This document shows positions 1 through 10,612 of a stretch of DNA of 33,435 bases, piece by piece. Under the pieces are notes generated by a model. That model made no database searches. It was not told the DNA's origin and worked only from the letters and a program-made list of their open reading frames with translations. Positions within the stretch are counted from its first letter, which is position 1. Each line of letters starts with the position of its first letter. The DNA comes from Gnetum montanum (lineage: Eukaryota > Streptophyta > Gnetopsida > Gnetales > Gnetaceae): assembly GCA_015680685.1 (NCBI GenBank), contig MNCI01020850.1:351998-385432 (forward strand), in the 5' to 3' direction. The position numbers were made by a program, and so were the translations under genes.

Positions 1-119
1 GTTCACTTTGGGACTCCTACTACGGGCACATGGAAATTATTCTAACTCTGGAATGGAAAAATGGCAAGAGTTTGGATAAGGTCTAGATCTAGATGGAGAA
101 ACAAGGGAGAGCCACCTCT

Positions 120-127
120 TATTTATA
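120..127 (-). promoter_or_regulatory. LTR TATA box
   Basis: TATAAATA on the minus strand, in the same relative place as the TATA boxes of the other Athila-like LTRs here: about 80 bases inside the TGATGAG edge, just downstream of the palindromic module. Confidence 0.55.
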
Positions 128-141
128 GAATGGGCGACGGA

Positions 142-169
142 CTGCGATATCGCGTACGAGATATCGCAG
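142..169. repeat. 28-bp near-palindrome in U3 (C type)
   Basis: The two arms CTGCGATATC and GATATCGCAG are exact reverse complements around a CGTACG centre, with one mismatched pair near the middle. The related palindrome at 31555-31582 has CCGCG/CGCGG at its ends, so both ends differ in a paired way. A dyad protein site or a structural element is possible; function is not shown. Confidence 0.6.
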
Positions 170-210
170 GGAACGACGCGATATCACATATGCGATATTT
201 CATCTCATCA

Positions 211-735
211 AAAAGGAACCTCAAACTTCCAAAACAATGAAAACCATAGAGTTTTTGAATGGGTGGATGTTGTGGACTCACTACCTATTACATGAAAAAG
301 AAACAATGACTTAGCCATTGGTACAAAACTTCATAAATAGAAACTAGACATTAGCAAACAACAAAATAAGCACAAACTACCATTGGTAACAGCTACACCA
401 CCACTATGTCCTATTGGCACAAAGCATGTTTATTAGCAAAAATTAGAAAATCACACTAAAATAAAATAAAATGTATAAGAAAGTGTAAAATATTTTAGAA
501 AAATTTAAATGTAGTAACAATGTTGTAAAACAAAAAATGGTGTAAAATAGGAAGTTTTGAAATAAAAAAGGTGTAAAATAAATAATTTGCAAATTAAAAA
601 ATGTGTAAACCAAAAAATAAAAAAATTGAGGAGCCACGTAGATGATTACCACGAATGGTCATCTCCCCCATGACTGAGTTGGAAGAAGGAGATCTAAAAT
701 ATTGGGTGTGGTTTCCCATCTGTTGAGGTATTTGT
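211..735 (-). repeat. Element A 3' non-coding internal region (truncated)
   Basis: Downstream of the integrase on the minus strand. It aligns in order with element B's 3' non-coding tract: first the polypurine-like block at 661-680, then an AT-rich stretch full of 'ttttacacattttt', then the block 'gagtccac...aactctatggt' near 211-290, which matches B near 18738-18790. The region is cut at 210 by the nested C-type LTR, so A's distal non-coding DNA and 3' LTR lie to the left of the window or are lost. The one open frame here (443-652) is low complexity and unlikely to code. Confidence 0.7.
661..680 (-). other. Polypurine-tract-like motif, element A
   Basis: The minus strand reads AACTCAGTCATGGGGGAGAT just after the integrase C terminus. 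It corresponds to B 18443-18462 and resembles the true polypurine tracts of B (20373-20388) and C (31606-31620). It is one of several copies of a TTAGTCRTGGGG motif in this family. Confidence 0.6.
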
Positions 736-1800
736 TGCACTAGCTTACTTGGGCTTGTGGAAAGGCTTTATCTATTAGATGTTGATCAATTGCTTTTTGT
801 TTGTACTTTTAGATTTTTATATGATCATGATCCTAGAAGGAAAGGTTTTATCATTTATATAAGGCTCCTCTGACAACATTTGGAATTTGGTTTTTTTAAG
901 GTACATGTGTGGGATTCTAGTAGAGAACCTTATCTTCTAGTTGAAATTTTACTTTCCATATTCTAAGATCATGACATTGTTTGTTGAATGCCTTGTGCAC
1001 TTTATTCAAAGATATGGCTACCAATCAATTTTTTGTCTAGCACATTTAGGTTGATCAGGTTTTCTTTTTATGCCAGACTTAGGTCAAGATCCAAGTCATA
1101 GGCTGTTGAGAGTGTACAGAGCTTGGATTGAATTAAGAGCATTGAAAGTATTTCGTACACTGGCCCGTAGCAAGAGTAGCCAATAGGGAGTTTCCATGTT
1201 GAGTAGTAGGCCTAAAGAACATCATTGAGTTTTGTGCTCTAGTCTCTCCTATATTTACTAATAGTTCTTATTAGAATCTTTTTGATCTCCTTATTAGTCA
1301 CCTTTGCTTGACCATTGACTTAGGGGTGATAGGATGTTGTTAATTTATGTTCAACCCCTAAGCATTGCATGAGTTTTCAAAAAGTGGCACCTATAAAATG
1401 GGTTCCGTTGTTAGAAATCAGTGCATGTGGCACCCCAAACCTATTCACAACATTTTGTTGTACAAATCAAGCAATAGTGGATGATGTACAATTGATGATG
1501 GCTACTACTTCTACCCATTTGGTATAGTAGTCAATGGTAACAATTATATACACCTTCTCATTGAACATGGGTGTAATGGGACCCATGAAATCTATGGCTC
1601 ATATATCAAAGGGTTCTAGTAGTTGAATCCATTGTTGAGGATCAACCATTTGTGCGGTCATCCCACCATCTTGTTGATAGTGCTCATAGGATCAAAAAAA
1701 TTGGTGGATGTCCTTGAAGATTATGGGCCAATAGTATTCTTCCATTAGGATGTTTATGATTGTGCATCTCCTAGCATAGTGGCCCCCACAAGGACATTCA
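736..1800 (-). pseudogene. Integrase region of element A (Athila-like), inactivated
   Basis: The minus-strand translation follows element B's integrase throughout: an HHCC finger start (CGGHYARR near 1775), the core phrase IDFMGPITPM, then FGVPHALI and GTHF, CLGVEHK, NKEIKKIL, and a C-terminal part ending near 740. The role would be insertion of element cDNA into host DNA. Of the DDE triad only the first Asp (1590-1592) survives. The second is Asn (1410-1412), and the Glu 36 codons on is Lys (1302-1304), both explained by G-to-A changes. Both finger cysteines read as Tyr, as in SYEHYQ. Several stops occur at positions where B has Trp or Gln. Clearly dead. Confidence 0.85.
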
Positions 1801-2271
1801 TGAGAATCCTAGAGAATGTGCAACTAATCTCCATTTGCACATACCTTGTAAAGGTATCCATTGATTTTGATGAAGTGCTTAGCCTAATGAAGAAACTATT
1901 ATTTCTTCTTGTGGTCTAGGTAATGTGGCATCTCTTGAGTGAGAAGATAAGTGAGGTTGCCATCAGACCATTTTGATTATGAGGGCATTTGTTCATTTAT
2001 TGTAGTGGCAAAGAGTATTTCATCAAGAAATTGGTTAGAGAGTAGACTCTCCTCCTCTTTGTTATTCCATCGTAACTGAGAAAAATGACCAACAATCACA
2101 TTCTTAGTCCCCTTTCGATCTACCATTGTAAGATTGAATTCCTACAAGATCACTAGCCATCGTATGACTCAAGGGCTCAACATTGGCTTCTTAATGAGGA
2201 AGTGGATGGCACTGTGATTAGTGTGCACAAATAATTTATATTTAAGCACATAGTACCTAAACCTTTCTAGA
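1801..2271 (-). pseudogene. RNase H C-terminal remnant and pol linker, element A
   Basis: The minus-strand reading begins at the deletion joint with a phrase matching B's LEKFRHYVLGYK (here ERFRYYVLKYK), then a counterpart of B's HIDHSAIQFL reading HTNHSAIHFL. The last RNase H Asp is thus Asn. A frame-broken stretch follows up to the integrase finger. The N-terminal half of RNase H, with its first catalytic Asp and the Glu, is missing through the deletion at about 2270. RNase H normally removes the RNA strand during reverse transcription. Confidence 0.75.
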
Positions 2272-3060
2272 GCATTGCATAGACCAATAGAAATCTTATG
2301 ATATGCAAAGATGCCCTAAGGACTTGTGAATGTTGTTTTGGCTTGATCTTTTGGTGTAATCTAGATTTGGTTATAGCTACTATCCAAAAACTATAATAAT
2401 AATGCCCAAATACTATGTCAAACACCTGATCAATAAATGAAAAAGGAAAATGATCTTTGAATGTTGCTATGTTTAATAGCCTGAAGTCAATGCAAGCTCA
2501 CCATTTTCCATCTCTCTTTGTCATTGATGCAAGTGGTCTGACCCACTCACTATCCCAATGTGGTAAATGAACCCTACCTTAAGAAGTTTTTTAATCTTCT
2601 CTTTGATAGTTTGCTTCAATTTTGATTATAACCATCATTGTCGTTACCTCCTTGGCTTTATGGATGACTCAATGTAAATGTGATGCTGGAATATCCATAA
2701 ATTAATTCTAGTGAGTTCAGGATATGACCAATCAAAGGCTATTGGCCATTTGTTGACCACTTTCAATATTTTTCCTTTCTATTAAAAAGCAAGTTTAGCA
2801 TTGGGTATGACCAGCTTTCCATTTTTTAAGATTGCATGTTCTAGGCTAGTAGGTAGAGTTTTCAACTCTAGGGGATCTTATTTAAAATTCTAAGGGATCT
2901 CCAACTCTCCCCAATTGGTATTAGTGTTTTCATCATTAGAGAGCTAGTGATGAACTTGCTCTAGTTCATCCATGCCTATGACATAGGTGTATGTCAGGCT
3001 CTCAGTAGGTTCCATATTCATTGTGCTTCTATCAGAATTAGTAGTTAGCCACTAGGTGCC
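2272..3060 (-). pseudogene. Reverse transcriptase of element A, internally deleted
   Basis: On the minus strand: the linker LEQVHH...NTNWGELEI (about 2890-2960), AKLAF, the WSYPEL region, KKLLKVGFIYHI, then a phrase matching B's GGKWRLCIDFRLLN but frame-disrupted. In a shifted frame comes SFLDSSYNQI, which keeps the first catalytic Asp that element B has lost. The RT stops at LCNA near 2272, where the sequence jumps straight to the RNase H phrase. That removes the second catalytic box (FMDD type), the thumb and half of RNase H, about 0.67 kb compared with B 16156-16827. Many stops and at least two frameshifts. Confidence 0.8.
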
Positions 3061-3189
3061 ATCTTATTTTATGGCTATTGCATACATACACCTTTGAATA
3101 TTTGCTTCATGTGTATACTACTTGCATGTGGAAATAGATGCTCATTTCATGGACTAGAGTTTTTGCATGCAATTGCACCCTACATCACT

Positions 3190-3571
3190 CTATGCGATGC
3201 ATGGAATTTGTCTCTTCTCGATCTTTCCAAATGCAGTTTCCTTTGATACCTCTAGGGAAAGATTTTTGATGCCCATTCTTACATCAATAGTGCATAACCA
3301 AGCCCTTCCCATAATGATTGGGAAGTCCCCCTTGCAATTTTTAACCTTGATTACTAGGAAATTAGTAGGATAAGATGATCCATAGACAACGATCATAATT
3401 TCTTTGATGAATCCCAATGGAACAGTGATGGACTAGTCTGCCAATTTCAATCTAATGTTACTCTTCTTGAGAGGTGGTAGGTTCTAGGCAGTATACATTT
3501 CATGAATTATCAAGTTTACATTAGAACCAGAATCAAGAAGAGCTTTACATGGTTCATTCCCAGCAATCTAT
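3190..3571 (-). pseudogene. Aspartic protease (retropepsin) of element A
   Basis: The minus strand encodes CKALLDSGSNVNLI (active site DSG, 3520-3540). About 80 codons later comes FPIIMGRAWLCTID, the usual ILGRxF-type motif, in an open stretch of 75 codons (3417-3190). It matches B 14870-15230 along its length. The protease would cut the gag-pol polyprotein. Unlike B, the DSG triplet is intact here. At least one stop lies between the two motifs (near 3433), so an intact enzyme is not encoded. Confidence 0.82.
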
Positions 3572-4341
3572 AGATAGATAAGAGAGCTTCTAGGATTAGC
3601 TAATTTCCTAGGAAGGTTGCTAGCCTAGATCAAATCAGATACAACATGGGTGAGAAAAATAATATGGATTTTGGATGGCATTTGGTTTTAAGGGGACTCA
3701 ATGTAATGATTTGAAGAAGATGAAGCATAAGTAGGGTGATCAGTCACTTGAGTCTATGAAGGCTTAGTAGGGCTGTTGGGTTAGAAGAATGGTCTTTAAA
3801 GAGCATGAGGTTTTGAATCCCTTGATTGATAAACTAGTTGTAGATTGATAGCCTTGGTAGTATTATGTTGTTGTGGCTAAACTAGAAGTTCACCCTGCAT
3901 GGATAGAGTAAGTAGTACTTGCCTTGCAGGTGGAGGAACATATGTAGAAATAGGAATAGGATAAGAATAAAATGTGGCATCCCTCTTAGAATGTGGAGAG
4001 TGAGATCTATAGTGTTTGGGAGGATGATAGTATTGTTGGATTGGAGAAACATAACTAGAAGAGCCATGTGGAGATAGGGGTTGCTAAATGTAAATCCCAT
4101 ATGGATCTGGTTGCCTATAAGGGTATTGCTGCCTTGGTGGTAGCATCCCCCACAACTATGGTTGGTGCCACTATTGATATTACTTGTACAGTTGCAGTGG
4201 AGCTCCACTTAGATAATATTGTTATTGTTGATGAAACTTCCTGGAATTGCCTTGAGAATAAGACAATCTTCCAGGTGCTTGCCTCTTTGCTAGTCGTGGA
4301 TTTAGAGCATACACACCAAATTCCTATAAGTGTGACACAAT
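3572..4341 (-). pseudogene. Gag-protease linker of element A
   Basis: A proline-, glutamine- and tyrosine-rich low-complexity linker between zinc knuckle and protease. On the minus strand the phrases LNPRLAKRQAPGRLSYSQGN and QYYLSGAP run parallel to B's INPRLNQRQTPQRLPYPQGN and TYYPSGTP (14150-14270). There is no catalytic motif. Overlapping open frames on both strands (3882-4208, 4068-4358, 4115-4351) come from composition, not genes. Confidence 0.65.
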
Positions 4342-6109
4342 GGGGCAACATCCCTTAGGATGTTCATATTGGTATATGTCACATCTACCATCATAATTTG
4401 ACTTAGTTTCCACAGCTTCATCTTCAACAACAATCTTTCCCTTACCCCTTTGGTGGGCACATTTAGCTTCTTTTTTCCTCTTGCAGTTATGATCACTACT
4501 CTGATCTCATGATTCTTTGATGATTTTTAGAGAATTTTGGAATTTTTCATCCAATGAATCCCACATTTTATAAACCTTAGCCAAAATTTTAGATATATTT
4601 TTGGATTGACAAGGTCTTTCTATTTACCATCCCATTAAGAGGCGATTCCTCTTCACTGTCATAAAATTAGACTTTCCTCTTTTTGGAGGGATTCCTATTG
4701 TATTTCTCTACACTTTCAAATTTCCTTAACTCTCCTTCTTCCTTTGCTACCTACTCAATTAGCCTTTGAATCTAATGAGCTCTAAGTTCTAATAGCCTTC
4801 CTTAGGCATAGACCCCAAAAGTTCTTCTCATTTTTTATCTAAGTCCATTTATGATATGGCAAAGTTGTTCCTGCTAAGAATAACCATGGCCAAGGCATAT
4901 ATGTATAAGAGAATAGTATCTACCCATGGTGATGTCCAAGGGTTCATGGTTTCCTTGCTTTCATACTTGGATTTGTCTTCTCACAGTAGACACTAGAGTA
5001 AGTCTGATACTAGTCGTTAAATAGCTCGAGCATTATACTCTACTAGCAGATAGATTCTAGTTGCAATGACTAGTACCAAATTTTTACTTCTTTGATGAGT
5101 GTCCTAAGAAATAGCTTTAAATTTTTCCAAGTATTTTTGATATTTTGTAAGGCACAGGCATCGTGCAAAGCTTGAAGATGTGTATGTGGATCAAAATTAA
5201 ATCCCCCTCAAATCTAGGAATAATGTTCATATCAAGTCATCCCATCCAACTATCTTTCACATGCCTAGTTGGAATTCTTATCACCTCTATAATATTTAAC
5301 ATGCTTTAGATTGGTAGCAAAGGCTCATCATTTTCATTATTTTATTGTCGTTGATGATGTCCCATGTTTCCACTTCATTCATTGTGGGCTTGGAAATCAT
5401 CATTATTGTTTCGCTATTCACCTCCATCACGATTATTCTTTTTGTGATGTTTTTTAGAATCAAAAGAGAAAGAAAAAGATGTAAATGAAGAGGAAAAAGA
5501 GGGAGGAGGACTACCACCATGATGGTATCTACCATCTTCCCTTTGGTTTTCACAGACACATTTATTATTTTTCTTATCATCTTGTCACTTATATAAGCCC
5601 CTGCATTGACTACCATCTTTACCTGAACCTAGATTATTGATAGTGGATCGTAGATTCAGGGCCACACCCCCATCACCAATAACAAGGGATGGAGAATTTT
5701 CATGTTGAGAGACCCCAGAGGAAAGATCCTCATTGTCATCTTGGTTAAGCAAGAACAAAGGATTGGTGAATCATTTTCCCTTCACAAACTCATGGTGCTT
5801 CTCCTAGTGTCGATCTCTCCTACATTGTGTTTCAATGGGATGGTAGTCCTAGTAGTCATAATCATGTACAATGTACTCCTCTTGAAGATTTTGGATGCCC
5901 AACTTATTAAGAGTTTAAAGCATCATCATGGGCACAAATCAATTGAGAGGCATGCCAATGTTTCCTTCCATATCACACCATTGCAGTTATTCATTCTAAT
6001 GCAGGATGAAGGTGAAGTCAAATACATACTCATCTAGATGATTATATACCACCTTGCATTGTTGAGGGATTGGTAGTTTAGCATCATCATGCCTATGAGA
6101 AGAAGACAT
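4342..6109 (-). pseudogene. Gag of element A (Athila-like)
   Basis: The likely start is the ATG at 6109-6107, giving MSSSHRHDDAK. This matches B's MSPSSYKSAS start and the shared phrase VVYxHxxEYxxxFTFILH. A charged, Ser/Phe- and His-rich linker follows near 5400-5550, where B has a Ser-Pro repeat. The capsid-like region lies near 4800-5280. The zinc knuckle is at 4342-4383 and reads CDIYQYEHPKGCCP: its second Cys is Tyr, which should weaken RNA binding. There are multiple stops and frame changes. Gag would form the particle and bind element RNA. Some frames inside (5296-5616, 5702-6037) are shifted or opposite-strand shadows. Confidence 0.78.
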
Positions 6110-6244
6110 TTTGCAACACAAATAAAATATTAGTGTGCTTATGTGATTATATTTATTATGAGAATGATTTTAACCTTAGGGTTCATCTAATGATGTTAAT
6201 GATGTTCACTAAACCTAGATAGCACACATTTCAAATAAAAAGAG

Positions 6245-6262
6245 TCCCTGGCAATGGTGCCA
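6245..6262 (-). other. Primer binding site of element A (tRNA-Asp type)
   Basis: The minus strand reads TGGCACCATTGCCAGGGA, two bases inside the LTR edge. The canonical Athila-type site complementary to the 3' end of plant tRNA-Asp is TGGCGCCGTTGCCGGGGA. The copy here differs at three positions, and all three are CpG-to-CpA changes. It marks where minus-strand DNA synthesis would start and fixes the orientation of the element. Confidence 0.85.
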
Positions 6263-6867
6263 ATGATAAGCAGTTGAGGTACCCCTATGCCCAACCATAC
6301 AAATCACTAAGTGTTCGTGCATGATTAGGTCAAATTTCGTAGACTCTATCTTTCGGTACACTAGTCTTCTAGGAAGTGAACTTTTTCCTAATAGTCATTC
6401 ATTGTCTTCCCAATTACACTTGTGATGCAAAAAGGTATAGTTAAGTGTAATTGAGGCATATGATTTCATTATTTTATGTTTTATTCTTCTAGTACTTAAA
6501 ATAGAGAATTGAATCATTTTGATAACTAATTTAATTTAGCTAATTAAGTAATCTCTAACTAATCCTAACATAAGCATCCAATCCTACTTTCCATACACAT
6601 CCTAAACCCATGTATCAAATGCTAGGATTACCAAGCGCTATGCTACTGGGTGAACCAAGCAATAACACTACTTGGATTACTAAGCGAATACATATTTATG
6701 CTTGAAGCAGTTGTACTTATGTGTTTAATCTATTTAGCTTAATCAATTAACTAAGCACTTGAAGTCTAATTTAGCTCAATTAATTACATAATTAATGAAA
6801 ACAATAAATGCATGAATGAATCATTAATCTATTTCAAGTGCTACAAGGTTTGATCAAAAGGCTCGTC

Positions 6868-6873
6868 TTTATT
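6868..6873 (-). terminator. LTR polyadenylation signal, element A
   Basis: AATAAA on the minus strand about 180 bases after the TATA box, in the same place as the signals at 11678-11683, 20721-20726 and 31361-31366. It is preceded by a 'gtgtgaatgaa' phrase matching the other LTRs loosely. Confidence 0.5.
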
Positions 6874-7044
6874 TTCATTCACACTGGTGTGTTTAGGTAC
6901 AACCGTGCTCAAATAAAGATCCATACACTTTCTAACTATGGCTACTAGCACTTAGAGAAATATTCTAACTCTCATACAAAAAAAACTATAGGAGCTCTAC
7001 TACAACTATCATAGCACATGCTATAAACATGGTTGATGAGCACA

Positions 7045-7052
7045 TATTTATA
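7045..7052 (-). promoter_or_regulatory. LTR TATA box, element A
   Basis: TATAAATA on the minus strand, about 146 bases inside the LTR and just downstream of the CATCGATGGGGC repeats. The position matches the TATA boxes of the other Athila-like LTRs. Confidence 0.55.
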
Positions 7053-7069
7053 AACTTTATTTAAGAACT

Positions 7070-7198
7070 ACGTTGATGGGGCCTGATAGATGCAGAAAAT
7101 ACTATGTTGACACAACCCCATCAATGGGGCAACATCACGTAGATGGGGCTACATCGATGGGGCCCTGTTGATGAGGCCACATCAATGGGGGCCCATCA
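7070..7198. repeat. CATCRATGGGGC repeats in U3 of element A
   Basis: At least six imperfect copies of a GATGGGGC/CATCGATG unit on alternating strands: 'gttgatggggcc', 'cccatcaatggggc', 'gtagatggggc', 'catcgatggggccc', 'ttgatgaggcc', 'catcaatgggggccc'. The core CATCGATG is palindromic. Much more GC-rich than the surrounding DNA. Candidate enhancer-like array. Confidence 0.6.
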
Positions 7199-7449
7199 CT
7201 ATGAAATAATGACAATTAATCAAAGATATTTTTAAGTATAATAAAGCCTACTCCATTTAAATAACTAAAATGTGCCAACACTTAGCATATTTTTGCATAG
7301 GAATTTTAAAAAAATGCAAATTACAAATCAAATGTAAAATGAAAATCAAAATTAAATGCAACTTAAACTTAATGGCTACACTTTTTTAACAAGCATAAGA
7401 TAATTATAAAAGAAAATACACAAATAAAATAAATATTGAAACATGATAC

Positions 7450-8158
7450 ATGGCCAAAAAAGTAAAGAAATGATCATGGATGAAGGAAGGGATAAAATGT
7501 CAATTGTAGAGGTATTGCCTGAAGGAAGGGAGCTCCTTTTGTGTAATCCTATGTTCATCATTTCCCTTTTCCATCATTGTAAATAGAACTTGTTTTGATA
7601 GCTCATCTAATGATTTAGAGTTAATGGCTTTAATGTTATTGGCCCTAGCCTAAGTGTTAAGTTCATTGTTGATGTTAGAATTTTCATCTTGAAACTCTAA
7701 TTTTGAGCCATATTTAATGTTAATGTTGTTAATCTAATGGGAAACACTATGTCTCTACGAATTACAAATTCACCATCCTCATAAGGTAAATGAATTTCCT
7801 GGTATATGGGGGATGAGACTACTCACAACTTTGCTAACCATGATCTTTCTAGGATCAAGTTAAAACTAGGTGTTTTGTCAACCACTAAGAAATTAGCCAA
7901 TGTTGGGAATTGCTCACCAACTTCAAAATCTAATGAGAGGTAGTCTCGCACTGCTAGTCTAAATCCATTAAAGGACTTTAATGTTGAAGTTGAGGTTTCT
8001 TGAGTGTTATTAGTCATGCCTAATTTCTCAACAATAGAAAATGAGATTATGTTTGTTGTTGCTCCATCATCCACATGGACACGATAAATTTTGTACTTGC
8101 CAACACATACGGTAATGAATTTTCTACTTGCCATTCCCTTCATTCTAGCTCTACCCAA
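7450..8158 (-). pseudogene. Gypsy retropepsin fragment, different lineage
   Basis: A minus-strand open stretch (8158 to 7823, 111 codons) carries VHVDDGATTNIISFSIVEKLG (active site DDGAT) and, about 70 residues later, PSFNLILERSWLAKL, a degraded form of the YNLILGRPWL motif. After one stop it continues with VSSPIYQEIHLPYEDGEFVIR, the usual post-protease linker of Tat-type Gypsy elements. A weak continuation (LDELSKQVLFTMMEKG) may reach about 7450. It differs from the proteases of A and B, so this is a relic of another family. No LTR, gag or RT was recognised around it. It sits next to the outer edge of element A and may be part of the DNA A inserted into. Confidence 0.65.
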
Positions 8159-10479
8159 ACCAAATGTAGAAGCTAAGCTAACATTTTAAATACTAGTTGT
8201 CCAATACAAATAAAAATGTTAGCAAAAAAATATATGCAATTAACCAAATCCAAGATGATGGGGAAATGTTCTGACCATGTATTCAAGGTTCTAATCAAAT
8301 ACTAATGATTCCTAATTCTTATATAATATCAAATTGTGATGAGCTCTAAGTCTCATATATTGATTTCCAAGCTCTAACAAAATTTATTTGTGGATTTTCC
8401 CTCTTCATTCTCCAAATGAATAGGTCAAAACTACATTTTCAATGTTGAATCATAATGTGGGAAGTCCTAAAACCTAAATCAATCCTTTTCTTTAATATTC
8501 TCCATGTTGAAATTCCCATGCACTATGTACAAAACATATACAACCACTAAACAACATTTCAAAGTTTGCACCACTATCACAAAAATAATTACCTTCTAGA
8601 TTCCAGATATTAGACTAAGAGGTAGGTTTAAAAAATCTAAAATGAAATAAAAGTAATAAAAAATTGACCAATAATTTTAGCTAAAAATAATAGAATTCAA
8701 ATTACATCAAAACTAAATAAAATTCATGATAGAATATTGGCATGATATCAAAATTATATATCCATATCCGAATTATAAAATTAGGCATTACTAAAACTTA
8801 AATTTATCAAATACAAATCATAGAATGCATTCATCAAATATATGCCATAAAAATAGAGTGTGCATAATTTTATAGCATCTAAAACCAAAAAATAAATAGT
8901 GTAATGAATTTCCCTACTTAATTAGAAGCATTGCTAATAGAAATCCTTGTGTGGCTAAAATCTTCTAAATAGTCTTCAAACCCTAAGTTGAGGCAAAAGA
9001 TTAATGTTTGGATCCAAGTGACACCTAAAAGAAATAAGTGAGATCTAAAATATTTTTGATATTTTGGATTTTCTCATAATTTTGCATATGCACACTAACT
9101 CCTTTTATTGGAGTTTTGAGTTAGCACATATTAAGCACTAAATAAGTCATTGGAACATGGAGCACTACTTTGGATTTGGTATGATTTTTTTGGATAATTT
9201 ACATTTTTAGTATAATTATATTTTAATATTTAATATTTAATTTATTTAATCCTATGTGTTATAGGACCTTGTGCTAGCCTTCTATTACCAATGTTGTTGA
9301 CCATAGACCTTGTTATTAGTTTGGACTTAGACATAGCTATCAGCATGGAATTAGACATAACTATTAACTCACTCATAGAAGATGTTTTCTAATGCTAGGT
9401 AGTAACCATGTGAGAAAAAGAATTTAAAAATATTTTTAGACTTAAAATTTCTTTTTATTTTAGTTTTTTCCATTATAACTCTGTCCAGCACTACAAAACC
9501 ATTACTAAAATATAAGTCTAGTTATTGCTTCATAACAGAGCATCATTTTACCTTATCTTGTTAACATGTGAAAGATAGAGGTAGAGAAGAATACCCTACT
9601 AAATTGAAGAGAGAGCTAGATCTAGATCTACACTATTAACCAAGACCTATGGTAAGTCATGTTTCCAAATCTCATTTTAGATATTACCTAGATTCCATTG
9701 GTAATCTACAATTTTTCCTAGGATTTGAAGCCTATTTTGGAGATCGAAACTATGAAAGTATCTTTTCTATAATATTATAAATTTTAGGTCTAGCAATTTA
9801 GTATTTTTCTTCTTTGGGCTTTGATAATTTTGATTAGTGTGCATTGTTTGCCTTTTTTCATTTGTTTAATAACTATTCATTGATTTGTCTAATTTCTCAA
9901 ATCTAAATATTTTAATATTATTTTCAAAATTTTTTCTATTTCTTTGATTTTTATCATACATAGGACATTAGTCAACATTTTAACCAATTTTTATCATGTT
10001 TTAACTAGTTGTGATGACATTATATCTTCATTCTAATTTTTGTTAAAATTTTAGTTGTAGAAATGATCCTAGATACTAACAACTCAAAAGAAAAATTGTT
10101 CAACACATTCGTAGCAACCTTGTAACACATGGAATGATGAATTATGAGATTAGAAAATGTAGCATGAAAAGCTAGGATACTTTTGTTCAATGATTCCTAG
10201 CTTCTAGGCAATAGAAAATTAAGAAAATGGCCAAAAATCTACCTTTTAGAATTGACAACTAATAATACAATAGAAATGGTAGGTGTCTAGAATAGTCTTA
10301 GGAAGCTTGGATTCTCATTTTAACAATATTTTATATTTTTTAGACATGTATCTAAATCCACATTTTCATTTTAGCTTCATCTAGCACATTAGAACCTTCC
10401 ATTTGGTAGTTCAATTCATGGTCTTTAACCTCTTTTGGTTCATACAATGAGTTGGATCCATCTCTCCATCACCCAATGA

Positions 10480-10612
10480 ATTTTTTTATTATTGGATTTT
10501 TTTATTATTGAATTTCATTTTTAGTTTGGATAACCATTTGATTATATGTGAGTTTCAGCTATATGTGGGTTTCAGACTCACCAATCATTTATATATGGGT
10601 TTTAGACCCACT
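10480..10612. repeat. Short tandem repeats
   Basis: Two neighbouring patches: 'tttttattattg(g/a)att' repeated twice (about 10482-10517), then three copies of a 'tatatgtgggtttcagaccca'-like unit (about 10533-10612) with substitutions. Likely replication slippage products. Confidence 0.5.

Larger units (their letters stand above)
1..210 (-). repeat. Athila-like LTR, C type, partial; breaks into element A
   Basis: On the minus strand the LTR starts with TGATGAG at position 210 and runs leftwards out of the window, so only the U3 and TATA part is visible. It aligns with 31413-31605, including the shared phrase around 'gggcacatgg', the 'cctcttatttatag' TATA segment and the GATATCGCGTACG palindrome. 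The DNA immediately right of 210 is the 3' non-coding region of element A, which aligns to element B around 18730-18800, and no polypurine tract abuts the LTR. It is therefore best read as the 5' LTR, or a solo LTR, of a younger minus-strand element nested in A. It is not A's own 3' LTR, because A's 5' LTR has a different U3. Confidence 0.8.
6264..7198 (-). repeat. 5' LTR of element A (935 bp)
   Basis: On the minus strand it begins TGATGGGC at 7198 and ends GCTTATCA at 6264, directly before the primer site. Its 3' end (plus 6264-6310) matches C (30584 on) and, inverted, B (21260-21305): all share the phrase 'gaggtacccctatgctcaaccatac' with small changes. U3 (7198 to about 7053) carries repeats of CATCGATGGGGC. 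TATA box and AATAAA lie in order. The upstream flank is 'ctatg' at 7199-7203; the matching duplication on the far side is not in the window. Confidence 0.85.

Noticed and set aside
1-210. This LTR as the 3' LTR of element A
   Set aside because: Its U3 module differs from A's 5' LTR, no polypurine tract adjoins it, and A's non-coding region is cut well before its expected end.
5296-6037. Frames on both strands in the gag region of element A
   Set aside because: Wrong frame or strand relative to the gag reading that aligns with element B.
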